A DNA stretch of 23,168 bases, taken from NCBI GenBank assembly GCA_023412975.1, contig JAEZRB010000107.1:1-23168 (forward strand), in the 5' to 3' direction. The notes under the pieces were generated by a model that saw only the letters and a program-made list of their open reading frames with translations, was not told the DNA's origin and searched no databases. Shown piece after piece: positions 16,185 through 23,168 of the stretch. Source of the DNA: Bacteroidota bacterium (GTDB taxonomy: Bacteria > Bacteroidota > Bacteroidia > Chitinophagales > Chitinophagaceae). A program made the translations under genes and the position numbers. Each line of letters begins with the position of its first letter. Position 1 is the first letter of the stretch.

Positions 16185-19100
16185 ATGATTGCAAAAAGGC
16201 CGTTTCTGATTATGGGTGCGCTGTGTATTTGTATGAGTATGCAGGGCCAGGAAAAAAAGGATAAAAAATGGGATGTCAGCAATCCCGACGGACCATACAA
16301 AGAAGTGTCATTTACCGTGAATGAAGGCACCTGGATGAACCTGGACCTGTCACCAGACGGGAAGGAGATCGTTTTTGACCTGCTCGGTGATATTTACCGG
16401 CTGCCGGTGACCGGGGGCGAAGCGAAATTATTGAGGGGAGGTCACGCCTTTGAAGTACAGCCAAGATACAGTCCCGACGGAAAGAAGATCCTGTTTACTT
16501 CTGATGCAGGCGGTGGCGATAATATCTGGATCATGAACCGTGATGGCAGCAAGGCTGTACAGGTAACCAAAGAGAATTTCCGTTTACTGAATAACGCGGC
16601 CTGGTTGCCCGATGGTGAATACCTCGTGGCGCGCAAACATTTCACATCATCGCGTTCGCTGGGCGCGGGCGAAATGTGGCTTTACCATATAAGTGGCGGC
16701 GGCGGCGTGCAACTGACCGCACGCAAAAATGATCAGCAGGATGTAAATGAGCCTGTCGTCTCCCCGGATGGTCGATATGTTTATTTCAGTGAAGACATGT
16801 ATCCCGGTGGTTTTTTCCAATACAACAAGGATCCTAACAGCCAGATATTTGTGATCAAACGCTTTGACCGGCAAACTGGCAAGACAGAAAACGTCACAGG
16901 CGGACCCGGCGGTGCGGTCAGGCCACAGATTTCCCGTGATGGCAAGCTGCTTTCCTTTGTAAAAAGGGTGCGGACCAAATCTGTGCTTTATTTGCGTAAC
17001 CTCGAAACGGGTGTGGAATGGCCAATATATGATCAACTTACCAAAGACCAGCAGGAAGCCTGGTCGATATTCGGATTATATACAGGTTATGCCTGGACAC
17101 CCGATAACCAGCATATCATTATATGGAGTAATGGGAAGATATGGAAGGTGGATGTGAACGGTGTAAATAAAGCCACTGAAATTCCTTTTACCTGCCAGGT
17201 GAAACAACGGATCTATGATGCCGTTCGTTTCGAACAAAATTTAAACCCTGCTACATTTAAAGCGAATGTGATCCGCCAGGCCACCACCTCTCCGGATGGA
17301 AAATGGCTGGTGTTTAACGCAGTCGGTTATTTATGGAAAAAATCATTGCCCTCTGGTAAGCCGCAACGACTCACTTCGAATACAGATTTTGAGTTTGAAC
17401 CTTCTTTCTCCAGCGACGGCAGCACCTTATTGTTTACTACCTGGAATGATACGACGGGTGGCGCGATTCATAAACTGGATATGAAGTCAAACAGGTCAAA
17501 CCCGGTGAAGATCAGCAAGGCCAGGGCCATCTATCGACAGCCTTCCTATTCACCCGATGGTAAATGGATCGTATTTCGCAAGGAAGGAGGTAGTGATATT
17601 CTTGGTCCTGCCCACACTGGCAAGCCAGGTATTTATATTATTGACGCGGATGGTGGTAATGAAAGCTTCGTAACAGGACGTGGAGATGCGCCCCGCTTTA
17701 ATAAAAACGGAGACAGGATATTTTACCTGGCTGGTACCAGTATGAATAGTGTCAAAATTGACGGTGAGGACGAAAAGGTTCACCTGAAAAGTACATACGG
17801 AAACCAGTTTACTATATCGCCAGATGAAAAATGGATCGCTTTTGTTGATCTGCACAAAGCTTATGTGGCAGCGCTTCCTCAAACCGGAAAGACACTTGAC
17901 ATCGGCAGCGGTACTACGGATTATCCAGTCAAAGTTGTTTCAAAAGATGCGGGATACAACCTGCATTGGAGCAGCGACAGCCGGCAGCTTCGTTATACGC
18001 TCGGTAGCCAGTATTTCACAATCAACATGGAGGACAGGTTTGAATTTGTAGCAAATAAGCCAGACTCCTTATTTAAGGTCCCCGAAAAGGGCATCGAAGT
18101 AGGACTGGAAGTTAATGCCGACAAACCTAAAGGTATCGTGGCATTCACTAATGCACGTATCATTACGATGAAAGGCAATGAAGTGATCGAGAATGGAGTT
18201 GTGATCGTGGAAGGCAACCTTATTAAGACTGTTGGAAAAGCCAGTGATGTGAAGATACCTGCAGGTGCGAAGCAGATCGACTGTAGTGGCAAAACTATTT
18301 TGCCCGGGTTTATCGACGCGCATGCACATGGCGATCACTTCCGCAGCGGCATTACTCCTCAAAAGCACTGGGCATATTTTGCCAATCTTGCCTATGGCGT
18401 TACCAGCATGCACGATCCTTCCGCAAATAGTGAATTGGTGTTTGCGCAAAGCGAACTGGTAAAAGCGGGGTTGCAGACAGGACCACGAGTGTTTTCAACG
18501 GGAACGATTCTTTATGGTGCCGATGGTGGATTCAAAGCCGTAATCAACTCCCTTGATGACGCGAAGAGCGCCCTGAGAAGAACCAGGGCCTTTGGTGCTT
18601 TCTCCGTAAAAAGTTATAACCAGCCCCGCCGTGAACAAAGACAACAGGTAATCGCGGCTGCCAGGGAATTGGAGATGGAAGTTGTACCGGAGGGAGGTTC
18701 ATTTTTTTATCATAACGTGAGCATGATCCTCGACGGGCATACTACCATAGAACACAATATTCCCGTTGCGCCTTTATTTAATGATGTGACCCAACTTTGG
18801 AAAAACGCAAAAACCGGTTATACGCCAACCCTGATCGTGAGTTACGCCGGTGTGAGCGGTGAATATTATTGGTACCAGTATAGCAATGTATGGGAAAAAG
18901 AAAGGCTGTTGCGATTTACGCCCAGGTCAGTGATCGACCCACGCAGCCGCCATCGTACCATGTTGCCCGAGGAGGAATACGAAAACGGGCATATCCTGAT
19001 CTCTCAAAGTGTGAAAAAATTGATGGATGAAGGTGTTACTGTAAATATGGGTGCGCATGGCCAGATACAGGGCATCGGCGCACATTGGGAAGTCTGGATG

Positions 19101-19439
19101 ATGCAGCAGGGTGGGATGACCAATCACCAGGCCTTGCAAACAGCAACCATCAATCCTGCAAAAAGCCTGGGCCTCGACAAATGGATTGGTTCACTGGAAG
19201 CCGGAAAACTGGCTGACCTGATCGTCATGGATCAAAATCCGCTCGACAATATCCGGAATACTGAAAGTATCCGTTATACAATGGTAAACGGCAGACTTTT
19301 CGATGCTGCCACGCTTGATGAAATTGGCAATTACAACCGCCCCCGTTCAAAATTCTACTGGGAAACAGGAACAAATGCAGAAAGTTTTTCATGGCATGAT
19401 GAAACCACGCAGGAAGGATGCATCTGCGGCAAGCATTAA
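16185..19439 (+). CDS. Secreted propeller-amidohydrolase fusion
   Basis: The 1084-residue protein has an N-terminal signal sequence (MIAKRPFLIMGALCICMSMQ). Residues of about 45-610 carry about ten PD40/TolB-type blades (LSPDGKEIVF, YSPDGKKILFTSD, VSPDGRYVYFS, TSPDGKWLVF, YSPDGKWIVF). From about 645 a metal-dependent amidohydrolase follows: entry strand ITMKGNEVIENGVVIVEG, H713/H715 in GFIDAHAHGDH, K809 in VKSY as the likely carboxylated Lys bridge, H852 and H857 in HTTIEHN, H958 in GAHGQ, and a C-terminal GSLEAGKLADLIVMDQNP. The reaction is probably hydrolysis of an amide or cyclic amide, perhaps of a peptide; the substrate is unknown. Such fusions are common in Bacteroidetes. It stands alone on the plus strand and ends at a strong terminator. 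Confidence 0.93.
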   Translation: MIAKRPFLIMGALCICMSMQGQEKKDKKWDVSNPDGPYKEVSFTVNEGTWMNLDLSPDGKEIVFDLLGDIYRLPVTGGEAKLLRGGHAFEVQPRYSPDGKKILFTSDAGGGDNIWIMNRDGSKAVQVTKENFRLLNNAAWLPDGEYLVARKHFTSSRSLGAGEMWLYHISGGGGVQLTARKNDQQDVNEPVVSPDGRYVYFSEDMYPGGFFQYNKDPNSQIFVIKRFDRQTGKTENVTGGPGGAVRPQISRDGKLLSFVKRVRTKSVLYLRNLETGVEWPIYDQLTKDQQEAWSIFGLYTGYAWTPDNQHIIIWSNGKIWKVDVNGVNKATEIPFTCQVKQRIYDAVRFEQNLNPATFKANVIRQATTSPDGKWLVFNAVGYLWKKSLPSGKPQRLTSNTDFEFEPSFSSDGSTLLFTTWNDTTGGAIHKLDMKSNRSNPVKISKARAIYRQPSYSPDGKWIVFRKEGGSDILGPAHTGKPGIYIIDADGGNESFVTGRGDAPRFNKNGDRIFYLAGTSMNSVKIDGEDEKVHLKSTYGNQFTISPDEKWIAFVDLHKAYVAALPQTGKTLDIGSGTTDYPVKVVSKDAGYNLHWSSDSRQLRYTLGSQYFTINMEDRFEFVANKPDSLFKVPEKGIEVGLEVNADKPKGIVAFTNARIITMKGNEVIENGVVIVEGNLIKTVGKASDVKIPAGAKQIDCSGKTILPGFIDAHAHGDHFRSGITPQKHWAYFANLAYGVTSMHDPSANSELVFAQSELVKAGLQTGPRVFSTGTILYGADGGFKAVINSLDDAKSALRRTRAFGAFSVKSYNQPRREQRQQVIAAARELEMEVVPEGGSFFYHNVSMILDGHTTIEHNIPVAPLFNDVTQLWKNAKTGYTPTLIVSYAGVSGEYYWYQYSNVWEKERLLRFTPRSVIDPRSRHRTMLPEEEYENGHILISQSVKKLMDEGVTVNMGAHGQIQGIGAHWEVWMMQQGGMTNHQALQTATINPAKSLGLDKWIGSLEAGKLADLIVMDQNPLDNIRNTESIRYTMVNGRLFDAATLDEIGNYNRPRSKFYWETGTNAESFSWHDETTQEGCICGKH

Positions 19440-19474
19440 TCGCTAATTGCTGAAGACAATTGTTAAAAGAAAAT

Positions 19475-19510
19475 GGGTCTCTGAAAGTATACAGAGACCC
19501 GTTTATATTT
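19475..19510. terminator. Bidirectional rho-independent terminator
   Basis: A perfect 9-bp stem gggtctctg (19475-19483) / cagagaccc (19492-19500) with an 8-base loop is followed by gtttatattt and preceded by aaaagaaaat. It therefore has a T-rich tail on both strands. It lies between the convergent amidohydrolase gene and the small gene ending at 19527, and serves both. Confidence 0.9.
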
Positions 19511-19526
19511 TAGTGAATTAATTTTA

Positions 19527-19817
19527 TCAGGAAAGTGAAAACGATCCTTCCAGTTTGTAGCCAGCGCCTTTTTCCCGCGTACACGTAAAAAGGTAACGGG
19601 TGATAAAGGGTATATTAAAGGATTCCTGGTTTTCGGAGATGGCAATCGTTCCACTGACGTATGTTTCGGCTGAGGAGCTTTCGTATGCTTTTAACGAATG
19701 AGGAACTGGTGCGTGCATATAACCCAGCTCATAGCGGCGCCAGGCCAGTTGTTCTACGAAGTTTTCCAGTAAACCGGGCTGATCGAATACAGCACTGATA
19801 AGTAAAGTCTTGTTCAT
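19527..19817 (-). CDS. Small protein of unknown family (paralog A)
   Basis: The 96-residue product (MNKTLLISAVFDQPGLLENF...) matches no family I recognise. It has no signal peptide or TM helix. The N-terminal part is helical (LLENFVEQLAWRRYEL); the rest alternates like beta strands (TYVSGTIAIS, FNIPFITRYLFTCTR, YKLEGSFSLS). It aligns along its length with the product of the next gene upstream (19959-20288). Shared are F..P..LLE.FV, ES..AET.V.G, IP...R...FCTR or FTCTR, and the terminal SLS. It is the last gene before a strong terminator, and a structured leader precedes it. The likely role is unknown. The paralogy and the leader are the reasons to trust it as real. Confidence 0.75.
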   Translation of the reverse strand: MNKTLLISAVFDQPGLLENFVEQLAWRRYELGYMHAPVPHSLKAYESSSAETYVSGTIAISENQESFNIPFITRYLFTCTREKGAGYKLEGSFSLS

Positions 19818-19825
19818 AGCTCGTC

Positions 19826-19919
19826 AAGTTTAAGTCCTGACTAATCATTAGATTCAGTTTACTGGTTATGGCTTAATAACAAAGTGTGAAAATTTTCATA
19901 ACCGGGTAGGACTAAACTT
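19826..19919 (-). promoter_or_regulatory. Structured leader of paralog A (candidate cis-acting RNA)
   Basis: In the direction of the transcript, AAGTTTAGTCCT (19919-19908) pairs with AGGACTTAAACTT (19838-19826), leaving one bulged base. After 4 unpaired bases GGTTATG (19903-19897) pairs with CATAACC (19870-19864), which also encloses the palindrome GAAAATTTTC. A small hairpin CTAAT/ATTAG (19851-19841) lies between the 3' arms. The closing stem ends 8 bases before the ATG, over the ribosome-binding region. Confidence 0.55.
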
Positions 19920-19958
19920 CCAGGGTGTCTTCGATAGGTCTCAGATCAGAACTGGGGT

Positions 19959-20288
19959 TTAGGAAAGCGAGCAGCACCATGAAATCTTATAATGGTCCCA
20001 TTCACCGCGGGTGCAAAACACAAAAAACCTCGAATTGACCGGTATGCTGACATACCCCGAAGAGGCTTTTCTGCCGCGGCCAAAGAAAATCTCGACATTT
20101 CCTGCTACAGGTGTTTCGGCTGCGCAGCTTTCAATTTCATTATAGAGCTCGTTAAAATTTCCCATGCCTTGTGTTTTCCGCTGTATCCATGTCCTCGAGG
20201 GAAGGTTTTCCTGTACAAATTTTTCCAGTAATTCTTCAGGAAAACCTGCATTGCTCTTTACGCGTGTAATAGCTTCCGTCTTTTTCAT
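19959..20288 (-). CDS. Small protein of unknown family (paralog B)
   Basis: The 109-residue product (MKKTEAITRVKSNAGFPEEL...) is the longer homolog of the neighbouring paralog A. It has an N-terminal helix (PEELLEKFVQENLPSRTW), the shared ESCAAETPVAGNVEIFF segment, then SGYVSIPVNSRFFVFCTR and a terminal CCSLS. There is no signal peptide, TM helix or catalytic pattern. The central GRGRKASS insertion is absent from paralog A. It lies 141 bases upstream of paralog A and 229 bases downstream of ade, on the same strand, and also has a structured leader. The family is not recognised; a small beta-rich binding protein is the most I can suggest. Confidence 0.75.
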   Translation of the reverse strand: MKKTEAITRVKSNAGFPEELLEKFVQENLPSRTWIQRKTQGMGNFNELYNEIESCAAETPVAGNVEIFFGRGRKASSGYVSIPVNSRFFVFCTRGEWDHYKISWCCSLS

Positions 20289-20295
20289 GTTCGTA

Positions 20296-20399
20296 GAATT
20301 TGTTCATCATAGTGAGTAAGCCAAACGCGATGCCAGAAAATGTTGAAACATAGAAAATCTATTCAAAATGCTAAAACCCAACATATTTTGAACAAATTC
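20296..20399 (-). promoter_or_regulatory. Structured leader of paralog B (candidate cis-acting RNA)
   Basis: In transcript direction, GAATTTGTTCA (20399-20389) pairs perfectly over 11 bp with TGAACAAATTC (20306-20296). After 4 unpaired bases ATGTTG (20384-20379) pairs with CAACAT (20345-20340), enclosing a hairpin ATAGA/TCTAT (20362-20350). A second 8-bp inverted pair, ttcaaaat/attttgaa (20362-20369, 20385-20392), offers an alternative fold that competes with the closing stem. The closing stem ends 7 bases before the ATG. Confidence 0.55.
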
Positions 20400-20517
20400 C
20401 AAAACAGAACCACAGTAAATAAATGTGTAAAATTTCCCTGCCTCTGGGTAATGTCAGACTTGAGATATCTAATTGTATAGAACGGCAGTTTGCCTTCATT
20501 TTGACAAATCTTCGTTG

Positions 20518-22143
20518 CTATCCGATAAACTCGAATTTGTCGCCATCGAATAATCCTTTGTCGCTAAGTTTCAGGTGTGGTATAACCAGCAACGCCATAA
20601 ATGACAGGCTCATAAACGGGGAAGCCAGTGAAGAACCGGCTTTTTTTGCGGCCTGGTCGATCAGGGAATATTGTTCCGCCACGCGGTATCCATCATCTGT
20701 GCTCATCAACCCGGCCACGGGCAGCGGCACAATGAGTTCGGTATCTGACTGTACACAGCTTACCCCACCACGATGGTCGATGATCATGTTGACCGCTTTG
20801 CAGATGCTTTCATCATCCACACCCACGGCAACAATATTATGGCTGTCGTGGGCAACGGAAGAGGCAATGGCGCCTTCTTTTAAACCGAAGTTTTTAATAA
20901 ATGCCTTTGCAACCGGCGCTTCCGCGTACCGATTAATGACTACGATTTTTAGTATATCATTTTCAGGATCACTTACAATATTCCCGTCTACAATTTTGGG
21001 TTTAAAGGAAAATTTGCCTGTTATCAATTGCCCGTCGAGAGCCTCAATGGCCAATGAGTGAAAATTAGAAGGGGCGGGGTATTCAAACTCGCCGGGTTCT
21101 TTTCGTGTACAATCAAAGTAATTGATCACGGTTGAAGCCTGGCTCGAAATCAGCGATTTTCCGTCTTCCGCCACAAGTTCACCATTGATATATGTTTTAA
21201 CTGTTATAAAATTCACCAGGTCTTTTACAATAACAAAATCGGCCGGATCTCCCACCTTCAATAATCCTACGTCCAGGTTGTAATGCTGCACCGGGTTATA
21301 GCAGGCTGCTTTTAATATTTTAAAAATATCAATGCCTTTTGCCACCGCTCTTGCGCAAAGTTGATTAATATGTCCCAGGACAAGACTATCCGGGTGTTTG
21401 TCATCGCTGCAAAACATTACCTGGTTGGGGAAATCATGCAACAGTTCGATCAATGCATCGAAGTTTTTGGCGGCGCTACCTTCACGGATGATGATCTTCA
21501 TCCCGTTTTGCAATTTGCCCAGGGCTTCTTCACGTGTGAAACATTCGTGATCGGTGGTGATACCTGCAGCAATGTACTGCCGGGCCTGCTCGCCCATCAG
21601 TCCGGGAGCGTGCCCGTCAACAGGTTTTTGCAACTGGTGGGCTGCGGCAATCTTTTGCATCACTTCTTCATCTTCGTTAAGCACACCCGGGAAATTCATC
21701 ATTTCACTCAGGTATTTTATATCTGGTCGTTGTAAGAGTTTTTTTACATCATCAGCATCAAGCCGGGCACCTGCGGTTTCGAAAACCGTGGCGGGTACAC
21801 AGCTGGGTGCACCAAAATTGAATTTGAAAGGAACCGTCCTGCCATTTTCAATCATATATTCCACGCCTTCCATGCCGCACACATTGGCGATCTCGTGCGG
21901 ATCACTCACCGTGGCCACCGTACCATGCACAACCGCAAGCCTCGCAAATTCTGAAGGCACCAGCATAGAACTTTCAATATGGACATGACTATCGATAAAC
22001 CCAGGAAGGATGTAGTTTGTTTCGTGGCGACTTTCATCTGGTGTGATCGCGACGATCTTACCTTTATCAACGGTGATTTCTGCCGTATAATTTTTTTGCT
22101 GGTGAAGATCAACCAGGTTGCCCCAGACAGAAAACTTAGACAT
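20518..22143 (-). CDS. ade: Adenine deaminase
   Basis: The 541-residue protein is a full-length adenine deaminase of the bacterial Ade type, which turns adenine into hypoxanthine and ammonia for purine salvage. Marks are the metal-binding H53/H55 in GFIDSHVHIESSM, DPHEIANVCG (about 81-90), DGHAPGL (about 176), GITTDHE (about 194), FCSDDKHPD (D247/D248), KVGDPADFV (about 297) and the C-terminal VAHDSHNIVAVG that distinguishes Ade from other amidohydrolases. It is cytosolic. It follows the desaturase gene by 63 bases on the same strand, but no functional link is evident. A 7-bp hairpin reaches into its start codon and may lower translation. Confidence 0.96.
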   Translation of the reverse strand: MSKFSVWGNLVDLHQQKNYTAEITVDKGKIVAITPDESRHETNYILPGFIDSHVHIESSMLVPSEFARLAVVHGTVATVSDPHEIANVCGMEGVEYMIENGRTVPFKFNFGAPSCVPATVFETAGARLDADDVKKLLQRPDIKYLSEMMNFPGVLNEDEEVMQKIAAAHQLQKPVDGHAPGLMGEQARQYIAAGITTDHECFTREEALGKLQNGMKIIIREGSAAKNFDALIELLHDFPNQVMFCSDDKHPDSLVLGHINQLCARAVAKGIDIFKILKAACYNPVQHYNLDVGLLKVGDPADFVIVKDLVNFITVKTYINGELVAEDGKSLISSQASTVINYFDCTRKEPGEFEYPAPSNFHSLAIEALDGQLITGKFSFKPKIVDGNIVSDPENDILKIVVINRYAEAPVAKAFIKNFGLKEGAIASSVAHDSHNIVAVGVDDESICKAVNMIIDHRGGVSCVQSDTELIVPLPVAGLMSTDDGYRVAEQYSLIDQAAKKAGSSLASPFMSLSFMALLVIPHLKLSDKGLFDGDKFEFIG

Positions 22144-22165
22144 AGCTATACAATTTAGATAGCTA
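22143..22165 (-). promoter_or_regulatory. Hairpin at the ade start codon
   Basis: TAGCTAT (22165-22159) and ATAGCTA (22149-22143) form a perfect 7-bp stem with a 9-base loop. The 3' arm includes the A of the ade ATG, so the hairpin would hide the start region in the mRNA. The stem is AT-rich and weak. Confidence 0.4.
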
Positions 22166-22206
22166 AGATATTAAGGGATGACCAGGAAGTTGGGATTTTT
22201 TAAGCT

Positions 22207-23168
22207 TTAGGAAACGGGAAGATCATATTTCCTAGTGCGCTCTTTCATCAGGCGAATCACTTCCTCGCGGCTGCTAAATGTGTTGTTGATATTGACGATA
22301 TTATCCGCCAATTTATCGTAACGCTTGGTCATCAGCCACACAAAGATGTGGAGGTAGTGGATCCCGTCGAATACAAAAGTCTTTTGCTCGGCGAACTTGT
22401 CTTTATTTTTCAGGAATTCATTAGGTATGTCGGTATAATGTAGCGCCGGGCGAAGATGATGTACGGCGTGGTACCCGTCATTCCAGCAGATCTTGTTGTA
22501 TTTGGTATTGATGCAATTGATGGTATTTTCTTCGGGGTTGTTGAGATCAACAAAAGCGTGCTGTGCCCAGTTGCCCAGCATCATCACGATGCGTGCGAAA
22601 ACAAAGGGAATGATGAAAATCCAAAGTGTTGCCTGCAGGTTCACGAAGCACATGATAATGCAGAAAGCAAAAAATGACATTTCACCAAAGGTGAGACGGA
22701 GATAGAACTTCTTTCTTTTTCTTGAAAACAGGTACATAAAAGTATCCCGGAATCCCAAGAAAAGGAACCGGAGCACATAGCGGGTAAAACCCCAGATACT
22801 ATCGCGGTTGTAGGGCAGTGTACTGCTGGCATCATCTTCCATATTATTCTCCACATGGTGCATGGCCATATGATGAACAAAATAGGTTTCGGGAGTATGA
22901 CCAAAGAAAGGGCAAACACCCCAGATGACCCAGTTGTAAATCCAGGTATAGCCTTTTTTAAAAAGCTTGCGATGGCTGATACAGTGTAGCATTAGCCCAA
23001 ACCGGCCTTTAAAATACATTTGTGAAACATAGAAATAAGGCACATAGAAAAGCCACCAGTACCAACCCTGGAGCAGCGGTGTATAAAGAATAATGGCAGC
23101 AGGCAAAACCAGGATATGAATCGCCGTTAGCAGGTAAATAAATGGAAGATCACGCGGGTCGTTGATAT
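22207..23168 (-). CDS. Membrane fatty acid desaturase family protein, partial (5' end beyond window)
   Basis: The frame is open to the window edge, so about 320 C-terminal residues are visible. Reading begins at ...INDPRDLPFIYLLTAIHILV; a TTG at 23106 is internal, not the start. The His clusters of integral-membrane di-iron desaturases/hydroxylases are present: ISHRKLF, FVHHMAMHHVENN (HxxxHH type), NWAQHAFVDL and YHAVHHLRPALHY (HxxHH type). Several hydrophobic helices surround them (for example YWWLFYVPYFYVSQ and FFAFCIIMCFVNL). The protein would desaturate or hydroxylate a lipid acyl chain or a similar hydrophobic substrate in the membrane; which one cannot be told. It is the gene before ade on the minus strand. 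Confidence 0.88.
   Translation of the reverse strand, partial: INDPRDLPFIYLLTAIHILVLPAAIILYTPLLQGWYWWLFYVPYFYVSQMYFKGRFGLMLHCISHRKLFKKGYTWIYNWVIWGVCPFFGHTPETYFVHHMAMHHVENNMEDDASSTLPYNRDSIWGFTRYVLRFLFLGFRDTFMYLFSRKRKKFYLRLTFGEMSFFAFCIIMCFVNLQATLWIFIIPFVFARIVMMLGNWAQHAFVDLNNPEENTINCINTKYNKICWNDGYHAVHHLRPALHYTDIPNEFLKNKDKFAEQKTFVFDGIHYLHIFVWLMTKRYDKLADNIVNINNTFSSREEVIRLMKERTRKYDLPVS

Noticed and set aside
20296..20399. The two leader elements as copies of a small mobile element (MITE or REP)
   Set aside because: The arms differ fully in sequence between the two sites, and no target duplication is visible; similar shape without similar sequence argues for RNA structure instead.
1..23168. CRISPR array, tRNA/rRNA genes, insertion sequences, phage genes
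   Set aside because: I looked for regular spaced repeats, tRNA-like cloverleaf sequences, transposase motifs and phage structural proteins and saw none.

Overview
The window reads as chromosomal DNA from a Bacteroidota bacterium, most likely of the Chitinophagaceae. Signs of this are the large hybrid-style sensor kinases with Reg_prop/Y_Y_Y propellers, a LytTR/LytS-type pair next to a LiaF-like protein, a propeller-amidohydrolase fusion, and AT-rich leaders without strong Shine-Dalgarno sequences. All family calls come from reading the protein sequence; no database search was run. Coordinates I derived by hand may be off by one base.

Region 1 (1-12501, minus strand, read right to left) is a sensory gene cluster of about 12 kb. 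It holds a decayed FIST sensor gene and a second FIST stub, then four histidine kinases: a soluble one without an input domain, a TPR-TM one, a propeller-Y_Y_Y-TM-GAF one, and one with five tandem ~190-residue sensory modules. An NTF2/SnoaL-like protein lies between the third and fourth kinases, and two single-domain receivers follow (the second cut by the window edge). The four kinases share nearly the same HisKA/HATPase core but have different front ends. The short gaps and overlaps suggest one transcription unit in which several inputs feed a small pool of CheY-like receivers. The SnoaL-like ORF and the five-module kinase are in the same frame and separated only by one TAA, so they look like one gene cut by a nonsense codon.

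Region 2 (12502-12884) is non-coding and carries a 7-bp minisatellite.

Region 3 (12885-15920, minus strand) is an envelope-stress-like operon: LiaF-like membrane protein, DUF4288 protein, LytS-type kinase, LytTR response regulator. A 13-bp direct repeat with a 21-bp period lies upstream and is a good candidate operator for the LytTR regulator.

Region 4 (16185-19500, plus strand) is a secreted propeller-amidohydrolase of 1084 residues, followed by a bidirectional terminator.

Region 5 (19527-23168, minus strand) holds a fatty acid desaturase cut by the window edge, adenine deaminase (ade), and two small paralogous proteins of unknown family. Each small gene is preceded by a leader of about 100 nt that folds on paper into the same layout (long closing stem, 4-nt joint, inner stem, start codon 7-8 nt after the closing stem), although the leader sequences differ. 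This pair of leaders plus paralogs is the best candidate here for something undescribed.
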